Shown: one piece after another, positions 1-8,791 of the stretch
How the letters are laid out: every line of letters begins with the position of its first letter
Numbering within the stretch: the first letter of the stretch is position 1
Assembly (NCBI GenBank): GCA_002455335.1
Contig: DKKP01000140.1
Location: forward strand, 1 to 8,791
Direction of reading: 5' to 3'
Length of the DNA stretch: 8,791 nucleotides
Source: Anaerolineales bacterium UBA6663
GTDB taxonomy: Bacteria; Chloroflexota; Anaerolineae; Anaerolineales; UBA6663
Made by a program: the position numbers and the translations under genes
The notes under the pieces: generated by a model
Database searches by the model: none
Seen by the model: the letters and a program-made list of their open reading frames with translations, nothing else
Told to the model about the DNA's origin: nothing

Positions 1-732
1 GGCGCCCCGCTCTACGTCGTGCACGTCACCTGCGCGAAGGCCGTCGCCGCGATCGCGGCGGCGCGCGCGGCCGGTCAGCCCGTGATGGGCGAAACCTGTA
101 TCCAGTACTTCCACTTCAGCATCGAAAACCTGCGCCAGCCCGACGGCGCAAAGTGGGTGTGTTCGCCGCCGATGCGCACGACGGCCGATCAGGTTGCGCT
201 GTGGGACGCGGTGCGCGCCAATCATCTGCAGCACGTCAGCACCGACCACTGTCCGTTCTTCTTCGACGGCACGCGCGAGCTGATCTACGAGGGCCAGCCT
301 GTACGCATCCCGGGCAAGGAGCTCGGCGCCGGCGACTTCAGCAAGATCCCGAATGGCGTGCCCGCGATCGAGAACCGCGTGCCGATGCTCTGGGCCACGG
401 GCGTCAAGGCCGGCAAGATCTCGCTCAACCGGCTTGTCGAGCTGTGCTGCACAAACCCGGCGCGGATCTTCGGCCTGTACCCGAAGAAGGGCACGCTGGC
501 GGTCGGCGCCGATGCCGACGTGGTGTTGTGGGATCCGAACGCGAACCACGTCTTCAGCGCGGCCACGCATCACATGCGCACCGACTACGACCTCTACGAG
601 GGCTGGTCGGCGCCCGCGATGCCGGTCAGGGTGTATCGGCGCGGCGAGCTGATCGTCGACGGCCCACAGTGGTTGGGCCAGCGCGGCACGGGCCGCTGGA
701 CGCCGCGCAAGGCGCACGCCGAGGTTCTCTAG
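1..732 (+). CDS. hydA: Dihydropyrimidinase / D-hydantoinase, C-terminal part (5' end outside window)
   Basis: This cytosolic metal-dependent amidohydrolase hydrolyses the ring of 5,6-dihydropyrimidines (reductive pyrimidine breakdown) or related hydantoins. Frame 1 is open from the first base to a TAG at 730-732, giving 243 residues. The family is about 460-480 residues long, so roughly the N-terminal half is missing. Visible family marks are the strand LYVVHVTC (His at visible residue 8, matching the second metal-ligand His of the barrel), GETCIQY (about 30-36), CSPPMR (about 54-59, substrate loop), STDHCPF (about 80-86, whose Asp at residue 82 matches the catalytic/metal Asp) and KIPNGVPAIENRVPMLW (about 115-131). 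The C-terminus carries the usual small beta domain (GTLAVGADADVVLWDP, then a GTGRWTPR-type end). The first ligand His, the carbamylated Lys and the other N-terminal residues lie outside the window. Substrate choice between dihydropyrimidine and hydantoin cannot be settled from this half. A strong hairpin starts 29 bases after the stop, so the gene probably ends its transcript there. Confidence 0.95.
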   Translation, partial: GAPLYVVHVTCAKAVAAIAAARAAGQPVMGETCIQYFHFSIENLRQPDGAKWVCSPPMRTTADQVALWDAVRANHLQHVSTDHCPFFFDGTRELIYEGQPVRIPGKELGAGDFSKIPNGVPAIENRVPMLWATGVKAGKISLNRLVELCCTNPARIFGLYPKKGTLAVGADADVVLWDPNANHVFSAATHHMRTDYDLYEGWSAPAMPVRVYRRGELIVDGPQWLGQRGTGRWTPRKAHAEVL

Positions 733-760
733 GCGGCTGAATCTACGCGGTGCGCGTGAC

Positions 761-813
761 CGCGAAGACGCCAAGCGCGCAAGGTCGAACTTCGCGCGCT
801 TGGCGTCTTCGCG
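761..813 (+). terminator. 20-bp-arm palindrome, probable terminator and dispersed repeat unit
   Basis: Bases 761-780 and 794-813 are perfect reverse complements (20 bp each) separated by a 13-base loop. The outer part reads CGCGAAGACGCCAAG on the left arm and its complement on the right. The right arm is followed by TTTGT, so the structure could act as a rho-independent terminator for the hydantoinase gene, though the T run is short. The right arm plus flank recurs exactly at 1330-1355. The arm is itself a degenerate tandem of CTTsGCGT units. It lies between two + strand genes and has no coding potential of its own. Confidence 0.6.
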
Positions 814-818
814 TTTGT
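793..818 (+). repeat. Direct repeat copy 1 (26 bp, right arm of palindrome)
   Basis: These 26 bases are identical to 1330-1355. They begin with CGCGCGCTTGGCG and end with CGCGTTTGT. The match breaks on both sides (T versus G before, C versus A after). This copy forms the right arm of the 761-813 palindrome and includes the trailing TTTGT. Confidence 0.85.
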
Positions 819-853
819 CCATGCCTGACTCGCGGCGCGCAGCGCCCACGCCA

Positions 854-862
854 TGCTATCCT
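854..862 (+). promoter_or_regulatory. Weak extended -10 candidate upstream of the 142-aa gene
   Basis: TGC-TATCCT has an extended-minus-10 form (TG, one base, then a hexamer matching TATAAT at 4 of 6 positions) and ends 34 bases before the ATG at 897. No convincing -35 box lies 16-18 bases upstream. It sits between the arms of a 6-bp inverted repeat, CCACGC (846-851) and GCGTGG (871-876), which could be an operator or chance. This is pattern matching only. Confidence 0.2.
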
Positions 863-896
863 CAGCACCAGCGTGGCTCACACGCCAATACATACA

Positions 897-1325
897 ATGA
901 GTACGATACAAGTCCTTTCAGAGTGGCTGGCCGCCCTGGCCAGACGGCTCAAGACGCGGTTGACAACGGGCGATTCCGTTGGCCCGTACCAATCGAGCGA
1001 GCCCGCCGACCCGGGCCCGGCGGGCAATTGGATGCTGCAGGCCTTGAAGTTGAACCGGGGTCGCCGTGCTGTGAACCACGCCGAGGCGGCGCAGGCCGGG
1101 GCCGCATACCTGGTCGAGTGCCGCGATCTGTGGGACGCGCATGACACGGACGCCGGCGTGTACTTCGTGCCCTGCGCGACAGAGGCCGAGGTGACCGCCC
1201 TGGTCAACCAGCACAACGAGACCGATCCCAACGACCGTATCCTCGGCATCTACCGCGTCGACGCGCCCATCGAGCCGCAAGGCCCCGGGCTCACGCGCGA
1301 AGCGTGGTTGGCCGGGGGACGTTGA
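897..1325 (+). CDS. Conserved-looking hypothetical protein, 142 aa, function unknown
   Basis: I do not recognise this protein. The ATG at 897 is the best start. The frame stays open further upstream to a GTG at 750, but that stretch runs through the palindrome and gives an Arg-rich, unlikely peptide. From 897 the third codon positions are mostly G or C and the composition is that of a normal soluble protein, supporting real coding. Residues 1-22 could form an amphipathic helix (LSEWLAALARRLKTRL). Residues about 23-45 are a Gly/Pro/Ser-rich linker. The rest looks like a compact alpha/beta domain with HAEAAQAGAAYLVECRDLWD, GVYFVPCATEAEVTALVNQ and DRILGIYRVD. There is no signal peptide or membrane segment. 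No clear Shine-Dalgarno sequence precedes the ATG. It lies 164 bases after the hydantoinase gene beyond a hairpin, so it is probably transcribed separately, and it converges on the kinase gene with only 41 bases between stops. Confidence 0.7.
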   Translation: MSTIQVLSEWLAALARRLKTRLTTGDSVGPYQSSEPADPGPAGNWMLQALKLNRGRRAVNHAEAAQAGAAYLVECRDLWDAHDTDAGVYFVPCATEAEVTALVNQHNETDPNDRILGIYRVDAPIEPQGPGLTREAWLAGGR

Positions 1326-1329
1326 GCCG

Positions 1330-1355
1330 CGCGCGCTTGGCGTCTTCGCGTTTGT
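1330..1355 (+). repeat. Direct repeat copy 2 (half palindrome) in convergent gap
   Basis: This is an exact 26-bp copy of 793-818, starting five bases after the stop of the 142-aa gene and ending 11 bases before the end of the minus-strand kinase gene. The matching left arm is absent here: upstream sequence offers only a short, broken CGCGAAG near 1297. It is therefore half of the element and unlikely to fold into the same hairpin unless it pairs at a distance. Confidence 0.85.
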
Positions 1356-1366
1356 ACGATCGGGCG

Positions 1367-5372
<4,006 letters not shown>

Positions 5373-5374
<2 letters not shown>

Positions 5375-5399
5375 AAACGAGTATCCAACACACGTTTGT
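5373..5399. promoter_or_regulatory. 7-bp inverted repeat at the kinase gene start, possible operator
   Basis: ACAAACG (5373-5379) and CGTTTGT (5393-5399) are perfect inverted copies with 13 bases between, a centre-to-centre distance of 20 bases (about two helical turns). One arm overlaps the GTG start candidate at 5374 and the other overlaps a TATAAC -10-like hexamer on the minus strand. The placement suits a dimeric repressor, but 7-bp arms can arise by chance. Confidence 0.25.
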
Positions 5400-5403
5400 T
5401 ATA
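5398..5403 (-). promoter_or_regulatory. Candidate -10 hexamer for the kinase gene
   Basis: On the minus strand these bases read TATAAC, five of six matching TATAAT, in an otherwise GC-rich stretch. The hexamer lies 23 bases before the GTG at 5374 and 41 before the ATG at 5356, a reasonable leader length. No recognisable -35 box is found at the usual spacing, so the call is weak. Confidence 0.25.
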
Positions 5404-5592
5404 GGCGCAATCCGGCGTTTTGGGCGTGTACGTGGCGTAAAAAGTGCAGGTGGATGAGTCCGGTTTCCCGCGGCCCCATAGGCGAGAATCTATCGTTTCG
5501 GCTGGTGAAGCTGCGCGCGTCGGCCTGCAGACGAGGTAGCATGCCCTATCTCATCTCGGGCCCTCAGGCGACGGGGCGGAGGCGGCGGCGTT

Positions 5593-5617
5593 GTGCGTGC
5601 GGCTTCGCCGCACGCAC
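5593..5617 (-). terminator. GC-rich hairpin after the surface-protein gene, probable terminator
   Basis: Bases 5593-5603 and 5607-5617 are perfect 11-bp reverse complements around a three-base TTC loop, giving a very stable hairpin. It begins 30 bases after the TAG stop of the minus-strand gene at 5648-8791 and lies 218 bases before the kinase start. No T run follows on the minus strand, so it is not a textbook intrinsic terminator. It may slow or end transcription, stabilise the mRNA end, or belong to a REP-like repeat family. Confidence 0.45.
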
Positions 5618-5647
5618 CTCACCCAACACCCCTCGCTCCACGCGTTC

Positions 5648-8600
5648 CTACGGCCAGCCGGGGAAAGCGCTGCGCAGCATCGTGGGCAGAGTCAACTGCG
5701 TCGCGCCGACCTGGAGCGCCTGTGGCGCGGCGGTCGTGGCGCCGTCGGGATTGGTGACCATGACCCTGTGCCAGCCATAGCCGAGGCCCGGCGGGAGAGT
5801 CACGTACAGGTGCTCGGCATCGACGATCGTGACAACGGCCGCCAACCCGCCCACCGTGACGATCGGCGTCCCGTAGAAGTTCTCGCCCGAGAGCGTGAAG
5901 GCGCTGGCCGGGGTGTTGACCCGCGCCGGCGAGAGCGTGCCGACCACGGGCGTGGTCCACGAGCCCAGATACAGCTCATCAAGGTCAACGATCAGTTCGT
6001 TCGGCGCGCCACCATCGGTCAGCTGGACCGAGACCGTGATGGCCTGGCCGGCCCAGGCCGAGAGATCGAACCAGACGCGCCGCCAGGTTGGGCCGGCAGC
6101 CAACGGGAACAGCGTCGGCTGGGCGTCCACTGCCCCCTGCACGGCCAGCGCGGCCCCGTCGTCGGCGCCGGCCAGCGGATTGCGATACGCGGCAGACAGC
6201 AGTGGCCGATGCACGTTTGCCGGCAAGGTCACGGCCTGAACGACGCGGGCGACCGCGTCTGACACGTCGAGTGGATAGACCATCACCTGCATTCCAGCCT
6301 GCGCCATCTCGGAGATGATGGCCCTGCGGGCGGTCAGGTTGAGGGCCAGAAAGCGCCGGCCACCGTCGCCGGCCAGGGTCGGCAGGATTGAGTCGATCGC
6401 GCTCCAGCCAGACCCCGACACGGCCGGCTGTCGGAGCGTGACATCGTTCGTACCAGGATCGACCATGAGCACCGCCGCGCGCCTGTTCGGTCCTGTCACG
6501 CTGCCCTGCGCAGCCAGGACGAGGCCGGTCGCCGGCTGCGGCGCCCCCCAGGTTCCGTCTCCGGCGCGGCGGCTGAAACGCACCACGCCGCCGCTGCTCC
6601 ACAGCGCGTCGATCCGACCAGCGTCGTCGAGGCTCGTGCCCTGGTAGGTGCCGTCGCAAGTCTCGTTCGATACCTCGCTTGGCGCGGACATGCCGACCGC
6701 CGCCGACCAGATCACCTCGACGACGCCGGTGGTCGGACACCCGACGATGTGCAGGACGTCATTGGCGTCGAAGACGTAGTCGGAGCCAAGCGGCATCAAC
6801 CCGGCCTGCGCCGCCGCAGACCAGACGCCGCCGCCTTCGTAACGGGCGACATGCACCATGCCGTCGCCTTCGGCCCAAACGTAGTGCCATTGCCCCGCGC
6901 CGTCGACGAGCAGACGATGGCTGGCGCCACCACCCATCCATGGGAAATCCTCGGCGGTTGACCAGATACCCTCGGGGCTGCGCTGTCGGAAGGCGCGCGT
7001 CCCATCGTCGTTCATTAACACCATGCCCACCGTACCGTCGGCGCGCACCGCCAGGTCGCGCGTGGTTGTCGGCCCGAGTCCCTCGACCGGGCAGCCGGGT
7101 TCGCCCAGACAGGCCACGAAGTGGTTGCCTGACTCATCGCGAAAGGCGAGCAGCGTCGCCGCACCCGAGATCGCCGCCGTCGCTGCGCTGACCGTATCGG
7201 TCGCCGCCCAGTCGACCGCGCTCGGGCTGACACGCAGCACCCCTTGGGCGCCGGCAAGGGTCTGGGCCCAGGACGCGTCCGCCCCGCTCAACGCCGCCCA
7301 GCCCGACAAGCCCGAGTCGAAGCGCGGGTTCACAAGGGCATTGTCGGACGGCGGCAGATAGAACGCGCCGGTTAGCGTCGTGCCGTCGAGGGCGAAGGCC
7401 GATTCAGATCGCTGGATGGCGGTGCCGCCGCTCCCGACCGTGACCGTGACATCGGCGCCGGTGCCGATCTGATGTGCTTCCCAGCGGCCCTGCGCGTCGC
7501 TCGCAATCTGGGTCTCGTGGGCGGCGATGCCCGTGACCGGTACCCGCGCCAGGGGCAGCCCCGTCTGGTCGTATACCGTACCGGTCACACGCGTGTCGTA
7601 ATACAGGATCCGGCCCCAGTGGGTCGGATCGCTCGGCCATTGTTCCGTGTTGAGAAAACCGTCGACGCCACGCACGCGGTACTCGAGGAGCGCGCCAGTC
7701 GGGACGTTCGGCAGGAAGCACCGGAACACCGACAGCGCCTGACCGTAGCATCTCTGGCTGTGATCCATCCATGACCCGCCGTCGATGCGCGTCTGCATCT
7801 CGAGCCAGCCCATTCCGGCCTGACCCTGGTCGATTGCCAGAGCATCGATCCAGCCCGCCTCTTGCCGATTCTGGTACGTCGTGGCGGTGGACCTTAGGGT
7901 TGTCACAGGCGGCAGGCGGTCGGGGTTCGACCAGCTCGGATAACCCATCCGGTTGGACTGCCGCCGCCAGAGGCCGCCGCTGTCCACGGTGAGACTGTAG
8001 ATCTCCATCGCGTCCCAGTACCAGACATTGTTGTAGAAAACATAATGGACGCGCGTGAAGAAGATTTGATCACGCATGCCCCACGTCCCAGAGAGCACGT
8101 CGATGTTGCTTTCTCCGAAGAAGATATCGAGCGATCGAGTCTGTCCGGTGACGGCATCGACGATGTAAAGGCCCTGCCAGCCCTGGGGATTGAGACCGTC
8201 GACAAGGATGCGTCGACCGTCCCACGACCAGGAGGGGTTGCCAGTATACGGGATCGCCGAGAGGATGCGCTGATTGCTGCCGTCGGCGTTCATCAGGTAC
8301 AGGTAGTAGTCGACATTCCCGGTCCCGCGCCGCGACACGAAAGCGATTTGAGAACCGTCTGGCGACCAGGCGGGCTCGCCGTCGTAGCCGGATTGGGTCG
8401 TCAGGCGCACGGCAGCGCCACCGTCGGCATCCATGACGAAGACGTCATATTGATTGCCCTCCCGGTTGCTTTGAAATGCGATGCGTCTGCCGTCCGGCGA
8501 CCAGGCCGCCCCGGAGTCGGTGGCGCCCGAGTCAGTCAGCCTGAGCAAGCCGCCGCCATCGAGGTTCATGCGGTACAGGTCGTAGTTGCCGCTGCGCCGC

Positions 8601-8791
8601 GAGGTGAAGACGATGCGCGTCATATCCGGGCTGAGCGCGGGCTCGAGATCAGGCGAGCCGTCCTGCGTCAACCGCCAGCTCTGGCCGTCGTAGTCGCTGT
8701 TTGTGAGATAGATCTCCCAGTTGCCGTCGACATAGCTCTGGAAGGCGTACTTGCCCGCGTCGGTCTGCGCGCGGTCGAAGTCCGGGGCGGG
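5648..8791 (-). CDS. Large multidomain secreted protein, C-terminal 1047 residues (TolB-type propeller, Ig-like, jelly-roll with inserted propeller, IPT/TIG)
   Basis: Specific function is unknown; the modules suggest an extracellular or surface protein that binds other molecules. The frame is open to the window edge (first visible residues PAPDFDRAQTDAGKYAFQS), so the start and any signal peptide lie outside. A TTG at 8671 falls inside a propeller blade and is not a credible start. Domains in visible numbering: six-bladed TolB/PD40-type propeller (about 14-287, repeated WSPDG.RIAF and D.Y.MN.DG motifs); Ig/FnIII-like domain opening PPVTTL (about 290-392); carboxypeptidase-regulatory-like domain (about 401-480, VTGTVYDQTGLPLARVPV); a jelly-roll beginning NALVNPRFDSGLSGW (about 484-532) and resuming at about 851-944 with FDLSAWAGQAITV and VDLDELYLGSW; a second propeller-like repeat block between these parts (about 533-850); an IPT/TIG domain (about 947-1028, LSPARVNTPASAFTLSGENF); and the tail LTLPTMLRSAFPGWP. 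Paired cysteines (RC..FRC, ACLGEPGC) fit an oxidising exterior. No catalytic motif is seen. Confidence 0.9.
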   Translation of the reverse strand, partial: PAPDFDRAQTDAGKYAFQSYVDGNWEIYLTNSDYDGQSWRLTQDGSPDLEPALSPDMTRIVFTSRRSGNYDLYRMNLDGGGLLRLTDSGATDSGAAWSPDGRRIAFQSNREGNQYDVFVMDADGGAAVRLTTQSGYDGEPAWSPDGSQIAFVSRRGTGNVDYYLYLMNADGSNQRILSAIPYTGNPSWSWDGRRILVDGLNPQGWQGLYIVDAVTGQTRSLDIFFGESNIDVLSGTWGMRDQIFFTRVHYVFYNNVWYWDAMEIYSLTVDSGGLWRRQSNRMGYPSWSNPDRLPPVTTLRSTATTYQNRQEAGWIDALAIDQGQAGMGWLEMQTRIDGGSWMDHSQRCYGQALSVFRCFLPNVPTGALLEYRVRGVDGFLNTEQWPSDPTHWGRILYYDTRVTGTVYDQTGLPLARVPVTGIAAHETQIASDAQGRWEAHQIGTGADVTVTVGSGGTAIQRSESAFALDGTTLTGAFYLPPSDNALVNPRFDSGLSGWAALSGADASWAQTLAGAQGVLRVSPSAVDWAATDTVSAATAAISGAATLLAFRDESGNHFVACLGEPGCPVEGLGPTTTRDLAVRADGTVGMVLMNDDGTRAFRQRSPEGIWSTAEDFPWMGGGASHRLLVDGAGQWHYVWAEGDGMVHVARYEGGGVWSAAAQAGLMPLGSDYVFDANDVLHIVGCPTTGVVEVIWSAAVGMSAPSEVSNETCDGTYQGTSLDDAGRIDALWSSGGVVRFSRRAGDGTWGAPQPATGLVLAAQGSVTGPNRRAAVLMVDPGTNDVTLRQPAVSGSGWSAIDSILPTLAGDGGRRFLALNLTARRAIISEMAQAGMQVMVYPLDVSDAVARVVQAVTLPANVHRPLLSAAYRNPLAGADDGAALAVQGAVDAQPTLFPLAAGPTWRRVWFDLSAWAGQAITVSVQLTDGGAPNELIVDLDELYLGSWTTPVVGTLSPARVNTPASAFTLSGENFYGTPIVTVGGLAAVVTIVDAEHLYVTLPPGLGYGWHRVMVTNPDGATTAAPQALQVGATQLTLPTMLRSAFPGWP
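6230..7195 (-). repeat. Seven-unit, about 46-residue protein repeat (second propeller-like block)
   Basis: Protein segments starting near 7195, 7057, 6919, 6781, 6643, 6505 and 6367 recur at a spacing of about 46 residues. A typical unit has a hydrophobic strand, a D-x-G turn, a V-x-V-W strand, a V-x-F/A-R strand and a closing G-x-W-S/G-A motif (GIWSTAE, GVWSAAA, GTWGAPQ, GWSAID). This resembles BNR/sialidase-like seven-bladed propellers in outline, without the exact Asp-box. The first and last units are the least certain. Confidence 0.6.
7931..8752 (-). repeat. Six tandem TolB/PD40-type propeller blades
   Basis: The encoded protein repeats a unit of about 44-48 residues six times. Blade boundaries fall near 8752, 8623, 8491, 8356, 8218 and 8074, ending near 7931. 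Blades 1-4 end in the SPD or SWD turn before the next strand. Each has an IAF/IVF strand, a charged turn and a Y/F-L-Y/V-M-N/D-x-D-G strand. Blades 5 and 6 are more diverged. The repeats show at DNA level: CGTCyGGCGACCAGGC occurs near 8356 and again near 8491. Six blades fit a complete TolB-like ring. Confidence 0.75.

Noticed and set aside
750..896. N-terminal extension of the 142-aa gene from GTG 750
   Set aside because: The extension would translate the palindrome into an Arg-rich peptide, and the ATG at 897 gives a sensible protein start.
878..1280. Minus-strand frames (120-123 residues) opposite the 142-aa gene
   Set aside because: The + strand frame has the better codon-position bias and protein-like composition; the antisense frames look like shadows. 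With an orphan gene this choice is less certain than elsewhere.
5375..5647. Possible small RNA, tRNA or riboswitch in the 273-base gap between the minus-strand genes
   Set aside because: No cloverleaf, no recognisable aptamer core and no second stable stem beyond the 5593-5617 hairpin were seen.
5454..6262. Overlapping + strand frames (108 and 223 residues) near the end of the surface-protein gene
   Set aside because: They overlap the jelly-roll and TIG coding sequence on the other strand, have Arg-rich compositions and show no recognisable domain.
8340..8520. Near-identical CGTCyGGCGACCAGGC strings as possible mobile-element or CRISPR-like repeats
   Set aside because: They fall in phase within successive propeller blades and encode the same WSPDG turn, so they are protein repeats.
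8669..8671. TTG as the start codon of the surface protein
   Set aside because: Forty more in-frame codons run to the window edge and encode the first propeller blade (KYAFQSYVDGNWEIYLTNSD), so the true start lies beyond the window.

Overview
The window is GC-rich bacterial DNA with four protein-coding genes and no RNA genes, insertion sequences or CRISPR arrays that I can see. The best taxonomic guess is Chloroflexota (an Anaerolineae/Caldilineae-like lineage). That rests on style: a huge secreted protein built of TolB-type propeller, Ig-like, jelly-roll and IPT/TIG modules and ending in an 'LP..LR' tail, a hybrid histidine kinase with many PAS domains, and intergenic palindromes built from degenerate CTTsGCGT units. 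No phylogenetic marker is present, so this is inference.

Layout. Bases 1-732 (+) are the C-terminal half of a dihydropyrimidinase/hydantoinase whose start lies before the window. A near-ideal 20-bp-arm palindrome (761-813) follows and probably ends its transcript. A 142-aa protein of unknown function follows at 897-1325 (+). Five bases after its stop, one arm of the same palindrome recurs exactly (26 bp, 1330-1355), in a 41-bp gap between convergent genes.

The rest is on the minus strand. The gene at 1367-5374 encodes a 1335-aa membrane hybrid histidine kinase: about four TM segments, five PAS domains, HisKA, HATPase, a degenerate receiver and an intact receiver. It is preceded (in its own sense) by a 273-bp gap that holds a GC-rich hairpin (5593-5617) and weak promoter/operator-like sequence. 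Upstream of that, the gene at 5648-8791 encodes the last 1047 residues of a large, presumably secreted multidomain protein; its reading frame stays open to the window edge.

The genes do not form an obvious pathway. The hydantoinase belongs to pyrimidine or cyclic-amide breakdown, the kinase to signal transduction through a phosphorelay whose HPt partner is not here, and the large protein to the cell surface or exterior. The kinase and surface protein share a strand, but the hairpin between them argues against a tight operon. The most noteworthy points are an apparent seven-bladed propeller (about 46-residue period) inserted inside a jelly-roll domain of the surface protein, a pseudo-receiver in the kinase, and the full-plus-half palindromic element flanking the small orphan gene.
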